Assembly (NCBI RefSeq): GCF_003992615.1
Contig: NZ_RZMY01000016.1
Span: forward strand, 124,001-188,000
Length of the DNA: 64,000 nt
Origin: Flagellimonas beolgyonensis
Lineage (GTDB): Bacteria; Bacteroidota; Bacteroidia; Flavobacteriales; Flavobacteriaceae
Direction of reading: 5' to 3'
Numbering within the stretch: position 1 is the first letter of the stretch; every line of letters starts with the position of its first letter. A program made the position numbers and the translations under genes. A model generated the notes under the pieces. It was not told the origin of the DNA and made no database searches. It saw nothing but the letters and a program-made list of their open reading frames with translations. Positions 34,552-43,657 of the stretch are shown here, piece after piece.

Positions 34552-35570
34552 CTGTTTTTTTCCACCTGTAGTTCCCAATCCCAAGCCGATTTCATAGCCT
34601 CATCCAAAGTGGATTGGGCCTTCCAACCTAACACAGTATTGGCCTTGGTGGTATCGGCAAAGGCTTGGATCACATCCCCTGGCCGCCGATCCACAATCTT
34701 GTAGTTCAGTTTTTTTCCGGAAACACGCTCAAAGCTTTGGATCACTTCCATAACGGAACTCCCTTTTCCTGTTCCCAAATTGAACACTTCATAATTGGAT
34801 TCGTTTTCACCATTAAGGAGACGCTGCAAGGCCTTTACATGTGCCTTGGCCAAATCCACCACATGGATATAATCACGAATACAGGTACCATCTGGGGTGG
34901 GGTAATCATCACCAAATACCGAAAGTTGTGCCCGAAGCCCAACCGCCGTTTGGGTGATAAACGGCACCAAGTTTTGGGGAACTCCCAATGGTAACTCGCC
35001 TATTTTTGCTGTAGAATGGGCCCCGATCGGATTGAAATAGCGTAAAGCAATGGCCTTGATATTTGGGGTAACCAGACAGGTATCCCGGATAATTTCCTCT
35101 CCCACTTGTTTGGTGTTGCCGTAGGGAGATTCTGCAGGTTTCACCGGTGCGCTTTCCGTAATCGGCATTTCATCGGCTTGGCCATACACGGTACAAGACG
35201 AACTAAAAATAAAACTGGCACCCTCCTTTTTTTGCAATTCTTGCAAAATGTACACCAACACGCCTAAATTGTTCTCGTAGTACAGCAATGGTTTTTCCAC
35301 GCTTTCCCCAACTGCTTTGGATGCTGCAAAATGGATAACCCCGGCAATATCGGTATGCTTTTTGAACAATTCTTGGACTTTGGCTTTATCCCTCAGGTCC
35401 ATTTGCTCAAACAAGGGTTTCTTTCCCGTTATGGCCTCGATACCATCCAAAACTTCGATGGACGCATTGGAAAGGTTGTCCACGGCAACCACATCAAAAC
35501 CTTCATTTTGAAGCTCCACCACGGTATGGGAACCGATGTAGCCAAGACCTCCCGTAACCAATATCTTCAT
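34536..35570 (-). CDS. galE: UDP-glucose 4-epimerase
   Basis: A 344-residue extended SDR enzyme interconverting UDP-glucose and UDP-galactose, or the N-acetyl forms. The Rossmann motif TGGLGYIGSHT (7-17), the catalytic Ser/Tyr/Lys set (SSSCTVYG and SPYGNTKQ) and the C-terminal RRPGDVIQAFADTTKANTVLGWKA are intact. The ATG at 35570 shares one base with the stop of the TPR gene upstream (TGATG), implying translational coupling. Confidence 0.93.
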   Translation of the reverse strand: MKILVTGGLGYIGSHTVVELQNEGFDVVAVDNLSNASIEVLDGIEAITGKKPLFEQMDLRDKAKVQELFKKHTDIAGVIHFAASKAVGESVEKPLLYYENNLGVLVYILQELQKKEGASFIFSSSCTVYGQADEMPITESAPVKPAESPYGNTKQVGEEIIRDTCLVTPNIKAIALRYFNPIGAHSTAKIGELPLGVPQNLVPFITQTAVGLRAQLSVFGDDYPTPDGTCIRDYIHVVDLAKAHVKALQRLLNGENESNYEVFNLGTGKGSSVMEVIQSFERVSGKKLNYKIVDRRPGDVIQAFADTTKANTVLGWKAQSTLDEAMKSAWDWELQVEKNRSAKS

Positions 35571-37114
35571 CAATATGATTGATTTATTAATCGAATTTTT
35601 CGTTCAATATCTTCATTTTCAGGAGAAAACTCCAGACCCCTCTTTAACATCCTCATGGCATTCTCCTTTTGTCCCTTTCGATAAAAATAAGCACCGATTT
35701 CTCCGTAGGCTTTGCCGATTGCACCTTGATTGAAATCCAAACTGCCCTCTTTGTTCTCTTTGAGAAGCTGCTCCAATTCATTTAAATAAGCATCGCCAGC
35801 TACTTTCTGATTATTATTAAAGCTATTTGCCACAAGAAAGGAATACAGGTATACTCGATATCTATTGTATAACCCAAATTCCTCAAGGAATGGATATCGC
35901 TCAACCAGGTCGGTCAAATCCTCAAGACGTGCATCCGATATATTTTTCTGAGCTAATTTGTCCAATTCAATCAGTGCAATATAATTTTTTGCATTTATGT
36001 TGTTCGGATTCAGCTCATAAATCTTTTGCGCATATTCAAGTGCCTCGGAGGTATTTTGAAATTTGTACGCTTTCTCCGCCTTGAAGGAATAAAAAGTTTC
36101 CATGAGCGCATTTCTCAGATCCGTGTTCTCAACCTCAGCCAACTTTTCTTCTACCTGTACCATATCGAATTCAGAAAGCTTGTCATTCGATATTATTGAA
36201 TACAGTTTATACTTCAAGTAATCGGTTTCTTGGTTTATTTTTGTGAAAGTGATGAACCATTTGAAATTTTCCATATTGGAAAAGTCAAGCTCATCCATTA
36301 ATAAAGTCAAAATTCCTTCATTGAAAATTTTTGTCTTTTCATTCTCATAGACCAAGCTGGATTTTTGCATGTTCCAGTAGGCTCTTTGGTATTTTGATCC
36401 ATTTAACAAAAAGATTCCCTTATTGTAATATTGGATGCCAACCAAGTCCTTTTTCGTTATGTTCTCGTTACCATAGTAATAATCATTGTATGCTTTGTTG
36501 TAACCTACGGAATTGACATAATCGGATGTCAATATTTTCATGGAAACTAGATTATCTATTGCCTTTTTAATGATAAACTCTGATGGGACATAGGAACCTG
36601 CTTTTCCGGGAAGGGTGGTTTCCACATAAATATCATACTGAAAAGGATAGGCTACTAAAAAAACATGGGTTGGGGTTTCTTTGATTTGGTAGGGCACCCC
36701 TAAATAGTCGAATGCATAGGTGTAAAGTGCTGTACCCGAAACACAATTATAGGTCTGTGATTTGAAAATATCCGAAAAATTGGCGTCCAATTCGTATTTT
36801 CTGAAAAATCTATCATGAACTTCATTGAAAATATACTTGACCTTTTTTTTGGGATTATATGACAGGGATTTTTTCTTTAACCCTTCAAGAAAGTTATCGA
36901 CATTGGACTTAATTTTAGCCGCCTTGGACACCGTCATGGTCGAGTCAATTCCCAAAAGAGCAGCGATATAATCTTCCTCTGCGCCATTAGCAAAATTGGT
37001 GAAATGGCTTTCCTCAAAATCCGATAAAAAAGTTATTCCTTCAGCATTGATCGAATCCTGGGCTGATACCAGTACTGAAAAAAGAAAAAGGAAAAAAGAA
37101 AATAATTTACCCAT
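35570..37114 (-). CDS. secreted transglutaminase-like/TPR protein, AT-rich
   Basis: A 514-residue exported protein not recognised by name. A signal peptide ends near VLVSAQDS (residue ~19). Residues 90-170 look like a transglutaminase-type cysteine hydrolase fold: Cys124 in YNCVSGTALYTYAFDYLGVPY, His150 in ETPTHVFLVAYP and Asp161 in YDIYVETT have the usual order and spacing of that triad. The C-terminal part contains TPR-like helices (ALEYAQKIYELNPNNINAKNYIAL; GQKENAMRMLKRGLEFSPENED). The gene is strikingly AT-rich: sampled 60-nt lines at 35941 and 36181 are 25% and 27% G+C, against 43% in a sampled galE line. Its overlaps with the flanking degT-type and galE genes suggest one operon. The substrate is unknown. 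Confidence 0.7.
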   Translation of the reverse strand: MGKLFSFFLFLFSVLVSAQDSINAEGITFLSDFEESHFTNFANGAEEDYIAALLGIDSTMTVSKAAKIKSNVDNFLEGLKKKSLSYNPKKKVKYIFNEVHDRFFRKYELDANFSDIFKSQTYNCVSGTALYTYAFDYLGVPYQIKETPTHVFLVAYPFQYDIYVETTLPGKAGSYVPSEFIIKKAIDNLVSMKILTSDYVNSVGYNKAYNDYYYGNENITKKDLVGIQYYNKGIFLLNGSKYQRAYWNMQKSSLVYENEKTKIFNEGILTLLMDELDFSNMENFKWFITFTKINQETDYLKYKLYSIISNDKLSEFDMVQVEEKLAEVENTDLRNALMETFYSFKAEKAYKFQNTSEALEYAQKIYELNPNNINAKNYIALIELDKLAQKNISDARLEDLTDLVERYPFLEEFGLYNRYRVYLYSFLVANSFNNNQKVAGDAYLNELEQLLKENKEGSLDFNQGAIGKAYGEIGAYFYRKGQKENAMRMLKRGLEFSPENEDIERKIRLINQSY

Positions 37115-38264
37115 TGTTTACAAAGTCAATCACCAACTGGGTGATGTAATGGATCTGTTCATCGTCCAACTCCGTATGCATCGGTAAGGAAATCACTTCC
37201 TTGACCAGTTGATTGGTTACCGGAAAATCTTCTTCCTTGTATCGACTATCGGCATAAGCCTTTTGTTTATGCAATGGAACTGGATAGTACACTCCACAAG
37301 GAACGCCATTTTCGTTCAAATGTTTTACCAGGGCATCTCTTTTTCCGTTTAAGATCTTAAGGGTGTATTGGTGGAACACGTGGCAATCGCATGTACTTTT
37401 TATCATACCACAAGCGCAAGAAATCTTTGGTGTTACAATATGCTCCTGTCCTTCAAAGGCCTTGGAATATTTTAATGCAGCCTGCCAACGGCTCTCGTTA
37501 TAACCATCCAATTTGGGCAGTTTGGCTCGTAACACAGCGGCTTGAATGGAATCCAATCGGGAATTGACACCCACCACATCATGGTAGTACCGTTCGTACA
37601 TCCCATGGTTTACGATTCCGCGAAGGGTATGTGCCAAATCATCATCATTGGTAAAAATGGCACCGCCATCGCCATAGCATCCCAAGTTTTTTGATGGGAA
37701 AAATGACGTGGAAGCCAAGTGACCGATGGTCCCAGATTTCATTTTTTTACCATCGGGAGCGGTATAAGTGGCACCAATGGCCTGGGCATTATCCTCAATC
37801 ACAAATAAATTGTGCTTTTCGGCCAATTTCATAATCGCGTCCATATTGGCACATTGCCCAAACAGATGCACGGGCACAATGGCCTTGGTTTTTGGCGTAA
37901 TGGCCTTTTCAATGGCATTGATATCAATGTTGAAGGTATCGGGTTCCACATCCACCAAAACAGGGACCAGATTCAATAGAGCAATCACCTCCACGGTGGC
38001 CGCAAAGGTAAAGTCTGCAGTGATTACCTCATCCCCTGGTTGCAGACCCAAACCCATCATACAAATTTGAAGGGCATCGGTACCATTGGCACAGGGAATC
38101 ACATGTTTTACGCCCAAATAGGCCTCCAATTCTTTTTGAAAAGCGTGCACATGTGGACCGTTGATAAAAGCAGAGGTTTCCAAAATCTCCGCAATGGAAT
38201 CATTTACCTCTTTTTTGATACCTTCATATTGACCATTGAGGTCAACCATCTGAATTTTTTTCAT
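37107..38264 (-). CDS. DegT/DnrJ/EryC1/StrS-family sugar aminotransferase
   Basis: A 385-residue PLP enzyme that typically aminates a keto-sugar nucleotide for surface polysaccharides. The PLP Lys192 lies in TSFFPSKNLGCYGDGGA, and the preceding ANGTDALQI and DNAQAIGATY segments are standard. A Cys-rich insertion (Cys283, 285, 292, 294: SCACG...STCDCH) just before VFHQYTLKI could bind a metal; similar inserts occur in other Bacteroidota homologues, from general knowledge. It heads the run with the TPR gene and galE, overlapping the former by 8 nt. Confidence 0.88.
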   Translation of the reverse strand: MKKIQMVDLNGQYEGIKKEVNDSIAEILETSAFINGPHVHAFQKELEAYLGVKHVIPCANGTDALQICMMGLGLQPGDEVITADFTFAATVEVIALLNLVPVLVDVEPDTFNIDINAIEKAITPKTKAIVPVHLFGQCANMDAIMKLAEKHNLFVIEDNAQAIGATYTAPDGKKMKSGTIGHLASTSFFPSKNLGCYGDGGAIFTNDDDLAHTLRGIVNHGMYERYYHDVVGVNSRLDSIQAAVLRAKLPKLDGYNESRWQAALKYSKAFEGQEHIVTPKISCACGMIKSTCDCHVFHQYTLKILNGKRDALVKHLNENGVPCGVYYPVPLHKQKAYADSRYKEEDFPVTNQLVKEVISLPMHTELDDEQIHYITQLVIDFVNNG

Positions 38265-38343
38265 CGGAATATATTATGCGTCAAAATTAAGAAATTAAGA
38301 TGCCATAATGCCCTCTTACCGAAAGAATGTATTTTAGCAAAAA

Positions 38344-39588
38344 ATGATGCCCTTGCGATTTATTTACAACTTTTTGGTTTTGCTGGTCGGGAACATTCTG
38401 AAGGTGGTCGCACTTTTCCAACCGAAGATCCAATTGTTTGTTTCGGGTAGGAAGAACACATTTCCTGAACTTGAAACCAAACTTTCATCTGACAAAGAAA
38501 ACATATGGATGCATGTGGCCTCCTTGGGCGAATTTGAACAGGGGCTGCCTATTTTGGAACGATTGCGAAAACAATTTCCCGATCATCGGCTCATCCTAAC
38601 CTTTTTCTCGCCGTCGGGGTATGAAGTAAAGAAGAACACCAGCGCTGCCGATGTGGTGGTGTACCTGCCGATGGATACAATTTCCAATGCAACAAGGTTT
38701 CTGAATTTGGTACAACCTGAATTTGCTGTATTTGTGAAATACGAAATCTGGCCCAATTACCTAAAGGAACTAAAACAACGCAACATTCCTACGTTCTTGG
38801 TTTCGGCCCTCTTTTCAAAAAGACAGATTTACTTTAAGCCTTACGGTGGTTTCATGCGCAGAAGCCTTACCACCTTTTCCCATTTCTTTGTTCAGGACAA
38901 CAGTTCCAAAGCACTTCTTCAATCCATCGGTTTTGAAAACTGTACGGTTAGCGGGGACACACGATTGGATCGTGTTTCGGAAATACTGAAACGTGACAAT
39001 CAATTGGATTTTATGACGGAGTTCAAAAACAATCATCCTTGTCTTGTGGCCGGCAGTACATGGCCCGAAGATGAGGAGTTGCTGATTCCCTACATCAACC
39101 GATCCGATTCCAACTTTAAATTCGTGATTGCCCCACATGAAATCAAGGAAGCCCATATTTCCAAAATCTTGGCCGCTCTGCAGAAAAAGACCATTTGTTA
39201 TTCCGAAATGGACAACAAAAATATGAAGGACTACGATGTGTTGGTGGTGGACACCATTGGGTTATTGACCAAAATCTATAGTTATGCCGATATGGCCTAT
39301 GTAGGTGGTGGCTTTGCAACCGGTTTGCACAATACCATGGAACCTGCCGTTTTTGGGGTTCCCGTCGTTATTGGGCCAAAATACCATGGATTTAAGGAAG
39401 CCGAGGACTTGGTGGCCAACGGTGGTATTTTATCCGTCTCCAACCAAACCGAATTTTACAAGGTAATGGACACTTTCATAACTGATGCACAACAAAGAGA
39501 ACAGGTGGGCGCCATAAATGCAAACTACATCGCAGCAAACAAAGGTGCAGCTGATCTTATCACCGAATCCATTTCCAAGTATTTATAA
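38344..39588 (+). CDS. waaA: 3-deoxy-D-manno-octulosonic acid (KDO) transferase
   Basis: A 414-residue GT30 enzyme adding KDO from CMP-KDO to lipid A precursors at the inner membrane. An N-terminal membrane-associated helix is followed by the catalytic-base segment WMHVASLGEFEQGLPILERL. The C-terminal nucleotide-binding lobe has YVGGGFATGLHNTMEPAVFGVPVVIGP, the usual donor-binding pattern. It is divergent from the degT-type gene (79-bp gap). Confidence 0.92.
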   Translation: MMPLRFIYNFLVLLVGNILKVVALFQPKIQLFVSGRKNTFPELETKLSSDKENIWMHVASLGEFEQGLPILERLRKQFPDHRLILTFFSPSGYEVKKNTSAADVVVYLPMDTISNATRFLNLVQPEFAVFVKYEIWPNYLKELKQRNIPTFLVSALFSKRQIYFKPYGGFMRRSLTTFSHFFVQDNSSKALLQSIGFENCTVSGDTRLDRVSEILKRDNQLDFMTEFKNNHPCLVAGSTWPEDEELLIPYINRSDSNFKFVIAPHEIKEAHISKILAALQKKTICYSEMDNKNMKDYDVLVVDTIGLLTKIYSYADMAYVGGGFATGLHNTMEPAVFGVPVVIGPKYHGFKEAEDLVANGGILSVSNQTEFYKVMDTFITDAQQREQVGAINANYIAANKGAADLITESISKYL

Positions 39589-39620
39589 AATTTGGTTAGC
39601 TTTAGCAAAAATCAACCAAC

Positions 39621-41012
39621 ATGGATAAACGCATTTTCAGGATTTCGTTGACGGCGGCCTTGGCCGGATTTTTGTTTGGGTTCGATACCGTTGTGATTTC
39701 CGGTGCCAACCAACCTATAAAGGAATTGTGGCACACCAATTGGTTTTTGGGTGATTCCATTTTTACCTTCCATGGTATTTTCATTATGTCCATGGCATTA
39801 TGGGGAACCGTGTTGGGCTCTTTGTTCGGAGGTATACCCACCGATCGGTTGGGACGAAAGAAAACCCTTTTCTGGATCGGCGTCCTTTATTTTATCTCTG
39901 CCGTTGGTTCAGCCATGGCACCTGAAGCCTACAGTTTTTCCTTTTTTAGATTCATTGGCGGTGTAGGTGTTGGCGCATCTTCCGTGGCCGCTCCAGTATA
40001 CATCTCTGAAATTTCAACTGCTGCCACTCGCGGTAGGCTTACCGCCATGTACCAGTTCAATATAGTTTTTGGGATATTGATCGCCTTTATTTCCAATTAC
40101 CTCATCGGGGTCATTTTTGACGAAAATGTGGCTTGGCGATGGATGTTGGGCATTGAAGGATTGCCCGCCCTTATCTATACACTGATGGTGATGAAAATTC
40201 CGAACAGTCCAAGGTGGTTGTTGCTCAAAAACAGGGCGGACAGTGTGATAATTGAATCCATAACCCGCTTGGGCATCGAAAGCGAACGGGCTTCCATACA
40301 CCTTTCGGAAATAAAGGTTGCGGTGTTCGAAGCTGCTGAAAAACACAAGGAAAACCTGTTCTCGGGCAAGTACAATAAACCCCTGATCTTGGCCTTTTTA
40401 TTGGCGTTTTTCAACCAGCTTTCCGGTATCAACTTTGTGTTGTATTATGCTCCCGAAATTCTGGAGCGGGCCGGGCTTGCATCGGGGGAATCCCTGTTCA
40501 GTTCCATTTCAATCGGTGTGATCAATTTGATATTCACCTTTGTGGGCATCGCCCTCATCGATAAATTGGGCCGAAAACAATTGATGTACATAGGATCCAT
40601 TGGCTATATCATCAGTTTGGCCATGGTGGGTTGGTGCTTCTATACCTCTGCCAGTTCGGTACTCTTGTTGATCTTTATTTTGGTGTTCATCGCCTCCCAT
40701 GCAGTGGGACAAGGAGCCGTAATCTGGGTGTTCATTTCCGAAATATTTCCGAACAAAGTCAGGTCGTATGGCCAGGCTTGGGGAACGGGAACCCATTGGG
40801 TTTTTGCCGCATTGATTACCTTGCTGACCCCTACATTTTTGGATTCCGAAATTGGTATTTTCAAGGACAACCCTTGGCCCATTTTTATCTTTTTCTCCGT
40901 TATGATGGTGCTACAATTGCTTTGGGTGATCTTTATGATGCCTGAAACAAAAGGTATCAGTTTGGAAGAGTTGGGCAAGTTGTTGAGCGGTGGAAAAAAG
41001 GATACCAAATAA
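39621..41012 (+). CDS. sugar-porter family MFS transporter
   Basis: A 463-residue, 12-helix major facilitator of the sugar porter type. The family motifs are present: LFGFDTVVISGA in helix 1, DRLGRKK after helix 2 and again DKLGRKQ after helix 8, PNSPRWLLLK after helix 6, FFNQLSGINFVLYYAPEI in helix 7, and PETKGISLEE at the C-terminus. It probably imports a monosaccharide with H+ or Na+. It is 32 nt after waaA; a TAGCTTTA at 39597-39604 could be its own -7 element. Confidence 0.9.
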   Translation: MDKRIFRISLTAALAGFLFGFDTVVISGANQPIKELWHTNWFLGDSIFTFHGIFIMSMALWGTVLGSLFGGIPTDRLGRKKTLFWIGVLYFISAVGSAMAPEAYSFSFFRFIGGVGVGASSVAAPVYISEISTAATRGRLTAMYQFNIVFGILIAFISNYLIGVIFDENVAWRWMLGIEGLPALIYTLMVMKIPNSPRWLLLKNRADSVIIESITRLGIESERASIHLSEIKVAVFEAAEKHKENLFSGKYNKPLILAFLLAFFNQLSGINFVLYYAPEILERAGLASGESLFSSISIGVINLIFTFVGIALIDKLGRKQLMYIGSIGYIISLAMVGWCFYTSASSVLLLIFILVFIASHAVGQGAVIWVFISEIFPNKVRSYGQAWGTGTHWVFAALITLLTPTFLDSEIGIFKDNPWPIFIFFSVMMVLQLLWVIFMMPETKGISLEELGKLLSGGKKDTK

Positions 41013-41117
41013 TTGGTTTACAGGACACACGAAAAATCCATCCTTTAATCGAATATTGACCTCGTAAGCCATAGATTTGAGCAAATAATTCCTTAAATTG
41101 ATGGAAATTACACTACT

Positions 41118-41264
41118 ATGGCAAATGAAGCTTCTTTGGGGGACAAGCTTATCGTCTCCTTTTTAAGGGTGATGGTCTTTGTGCTCATCGTTATCCTAAT
41201 TGCGATACCCGTTTGTATTTTATTGGACTTTTTGGGCGTAATGGACGCATTGGGCCTTTCCTAG
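41118..41264 (+). CDS. 48-residue single-helix membrane protein
   Basis: A short frame from ATG 41118 to TAG 41262-41264. It starts MANEASLGDK, has one strong hydrophobic helix (about residues 13-37: FLRVMVFVLIVILIAIPVC...) and ends MDALGLS. Composition and a polar N-terminus followed by one helix are protein-like, but length alone gives limited support. Its last 4 nt overlap the convergent lipoprotein gene. No function is known. Confidence 0.45.
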   Translation: MANEASLGDKLIVSFLRVMVFVLIVILIAIPVCILLDFLGVMDALGLS

Positions 41265-41887
41265 AAAATCACTTCTTGCTCACCCATTGACTTTGTGATC
41301 AATTTGATATAGGAGTCTATGGCCTTGTTTACATTGGCCGGTTCGGTAACATCCACCTCACCCCGCCATATCAATTCAATTTCCTTTCCAACACAAATAC
41401 AGTACAAGGACGTTTCTGCATGGTAAATGTTGAAACTGTCATAGTACTCTGGATCGTAATAGATCTCTTGGTGCTCCAAATAATCGTTGCTAAAACGCAT
41501 GAACATCTTATCGACACTGTTCAAGTGTTCCTTAAACGTCCTTCGGTTTTCGGTACCCACCACTTTGGTAAACAAGATGGCATCAAAACCTTTGTCCAAT
41601 AATTGTTGTTCCACGTCTTCCAACTCCTGCTCAGATCGTTTGGAGGAGGTAAATTCCACATCAAAAAGATCAATACTGCGCATGGCATCCACTCCTTGGG
41701 CTTTCAATGCATCCGCAAACTTGGTCTCGAACTCCATTCGGGCCCTATCATCTTGGACCATACCTACAACAAGAACCTGGTAGGCATCAAAGAGCACTAT
41801 ATCGGGGTTTTTCCATGTGCCCACCAACTTGGTGGAGGAACATCCCATCAAGAGCAAAAAACTAATGGTGACCAATTTGAGTTTCAT
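41261..41887 (-). CDS. lipoprotein of unknown function
   Basis: A 208-residue exported lipoprotein: a signal peptide with lipobox LLLMGCSS (Cys about residue 16) at the start. The ATG at 41887 is preferred over a TTG 9 nt upstream. No domain is recognised in the body; conserved-looking runs are VLVVGMVQDDRARMEFETKF and LDKGFDAILFTKVVG. It is the second gene after a hibernation-factor gene, 48 nt downstream with no terminator seen, so it should share the Fnr-type promoter at 42288. Confidence 0.75.
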   Translation of the reverse strand: MKLKLVTISFLLLMGCSSTKLVGTWKNPDIVLFDAYQVLVVGMVQDDRARMEFETKFADALKAQGVDAMRSIDLFDVEFTSSKRSEQELEDVEQQLLDKGFDAILFTKVVGTENRRTFKEHLNSVDKMFMRFSNDYLEHQEIYYDPEYYDSFNIYHAETSLYCICVGKEIELIWRGEVDVTEPANVNKAIDSYIKLITKSMGEQEVIF

Positions 41888-41935
41888 CGATTTCAATTTA
41901 AGGATTCATGCGCAATATTCATCTTGATCCAATGA

Positions 41936-42235
41936 TCAGTGAGAGCTAAAAGTAGCTTGTCTTTTCTCCAGTTGCTTTTTTAGGTCTTCTATGGTTTCGG
42001 CCATGGACTTTTCAAAATCATCGGTTTTGGACTTGGCAAAGATCCTTGGACCGGGCGCACTCAGCTCTATCTCGCAAATCTTACCTTCACCGGTTTTATC
42101 GTTCTCCGTTTTAAATAGCACATTGGCCTTGATCAACCAGTTGTACTTGTTTTCCAAACCATCCAGTTTTTTCATCAACAATTGGGTCAATGATTCACTG
42201 GTCATCATTTTTTGATATTGAACTTGTACTTCCAT
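41936..42235 (-). CDS. HPF/RaiA-family ribosome-associated protein
   Basis: A 99-residue protein of the hibernation-promoting-factor / sigma-54 modulation family, which binds the 30S A/P sites and inactivates ribosomes in slow growth. The fold's pattern is visible (MEVQVQYQKM..., ELSAPGPRIFAKSKTDDFEKSMAETIEDLKKQLEKR), with the acidic-then-basic ending usual for short HPFs. The ATG at 42235 is chosen over an ATG 24 nt upstream because it matches family length. It is preceded by a TGACAAATGTCA box, implying induction at low oxygen. Confidence 0.8.
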   Translation of the reverse strand: MEVQVQYQKMMTSESLTQLLMKKLDGLENKYNWLIKANVLFKTENDKTGEGKICEIELSAPGPRIFAKSKTDDFEKSMAETIEDLKKQLEKRQATFSSH

Positions 42236-42256
42236 GATAATTGTTTTGAATCTATT

Positions 42257-42299
42257 CAAATCTATTACTACTTAAATCAAATTTCAATGACAAATGTCA
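42257..42299 (-). promoter_or_regulatory. Fnr-type box and -7 element for the hpf-lipoprotein operon
   Basis: The palindrome TGACAAATGTCA (42288-42299) precedes TAGATTTG (42264-42257, minus strand) with exactly 23 nt between. The box centre falls about 41-42 nt upstream of the expected start, the class II activator position. The same spacing recurs at six other boxes in this window. Confidence 0.75.
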
Positions 42300-42316
42300 G
42301 CTCAAAATTCGATCCA

Positions 42317-43639
42317 TTATCCTAACGAAAATGGTTGTCCGGTACTTTGCAAAACCGAAAACCAAAACTCCCCTTCAAGGTCTATCTTCTTCCGTTTTTT
42401 GGTAACCTCGGAGATGGGCACATACACATAATGGTTGTTTACCTTACAGGCCACAAATTTAGTCTTTCCGGCCATGGCCCCATGCACGGCATGGTACGCC
42501 AATCGACTACAATACACACTGTCGCTGGAATTGGCAGGGGCACACCGCACAATATAACTGGGGTCGATATACTTTATGGTAACTGGAACATTTTTTTCCT
42601 TAAAATACGCTCCAATCTGCTCCTTTAGAAAAATCCCAATGTCTTCATGTTTGATGTTTCCTGAAGCATCCTTTACCACTTGCCGATGCTCGAACAACTG
42701 TTGTCCTGCCCCTTCTGCCACCACAATAACGGCATGCTTTTTCGATTTTAGACGATCTTCCAGAATGGTCAGGAACCCATTTTCACCTTCCAAAGAAAAG
42801 TCCATTTCCGGAATCAGCACAAAATTGACCACAGGCATGGCCAAAGCTGCCGAGGCGGCAATGAACCCGCTATCGCGCCCCATCAGTTTAATGATGGAAA
42901 TACCATTATAGGCACCAGTGGCTTCATTATGGGCATCCCTTAAAATGGGACTTGCCACATCAAATGCGGTTTCAAATCCGAAGGATTCGTCTATCAAATC
43001 AATATCGTTATCAATGGTTTTGGGAATTCCTACCACACTAATTTTGGCATTCCGCCGGGCAATTTCCTCACCAATGGCATTCACCCCTTTTAAAGTACCA
43101 TCCCCACCAATGGCAAACAACATATCCACCTTGTTTTCCTGAAGTGTATCCACCATAATGGAAACATCCTGGGCTCCTCGGGAGGATCCCAAAAACGTAC
43201 CTCCAAATTGATGGACATCCTTGACCTTTTCCGGATTAAGATCGATAAGCTCATGACCTTTGGCCGGATTCAATCCTTCGTAACCATACGGCACGCCGAT
43301 GATTCTTTTTACCCCATAAAAATAATGAAGCGCCATGACCACGCCCCGAATCACATTGTTGATTCCCGGGCAAAGACCACCACAGGTCACAATGGCCGCA
43401 GTAGTATTTTTGGCATCGAAAAAAATTTGCTTTCGGGGACCTGATTTTTCCAAACAAAGCGGATCTTGGCCCTTGTTCAAAAAATAGGAACATTGTTCCA
43501 AGGATAAATCGAACAGCAATTTATCCGATTCCTTCACAAAATTGAAGATATGATCCCCTTTGGTGGTGCTCAGTTTCAGTGGGGATTCATAGTTGCTCGC
43601 CCCTAAGGTTTCAATTAAAAATCGGTCTTTATCGCTCAC
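42317..43639 (-). CDS. 6-phosphofructokinase, ATP-type (plant/TP0108-like clade)
   Basis: A 440-residue PFK of the long, PPi-PFK-related clade. The phosphate-donor loop is GGDGT (178-182), whereas PPi users have Asp at the second Gly (GGDD). The substrate loop is PKTIDND (206-212), as in PPi-PFK and plant ATP-PFK, instead of PGTIDND. Together this predicts an ATP-dependent, allosterically E. coli-unlike enzyme. It starts with GTG (43639). It is 18 nt after pckA, so glycolytic and gluconeogenic enzymes share a transcript. Confidence 0.85.
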   Translation of the reverse strand: MSDKDRFLIETLGASNYESPLKLSTTKGDHIFNFVKESDKLLFDLSLEQCSYFLNKGQDPLCLEKSGPRKQIFFDAKNTTAAIVTCGGLCPGINNVIRGVVMALHYFYGVKRIIGVPYGYEGLNPAKGHELIDLNPEKVKDVHQFGGTFLGSSRGAQDVSIMVDTLQENKVDMLFAIGGDGTLKGVNAIGEEIARRNAKISVVGIPKTIDNDIDLIDESFGFETAFDVASPILRDAHNEATGAYNGISIIKLMGRDSGFIAASAALAMPVVNFVLIPEMDFSLEGENGFLTILEDRLKSKKHAVIVVAEGAGQQLFEHRQVVKDASGNIKHEDIGIFLKEQIGAYFKEKNVPVTIKYIDPSYIVRCAPANSSDSVYCSRLAYHAVHGAMAGKTKFVACKVNNHYVYVPISEVTKKRKKIDLEGEFWFSVLQSTGQPFSLG

Positions 43640-43657
43640 TGTGATTGGGTTATGCGT

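Noticed and set aside
41925..41938. TGATCCAATGATCA palindrome between the hpf-type and lipoprotein genes
   Set aside because: The TGAT/ATCA half-sites are 6 nt apart instead of 4, it overlaps the hpf stop codon, and no -7 element sits at 23 nt; it does not fit the Fnr-type pattern.
42317..43639. Phosphofructokinase as a PPi-dependent enzyme
   Set aside because: The donor loop is GGDGT, not GGDD; the PKTIDND loop alone also occurs in ATP-dependent members of the clade.
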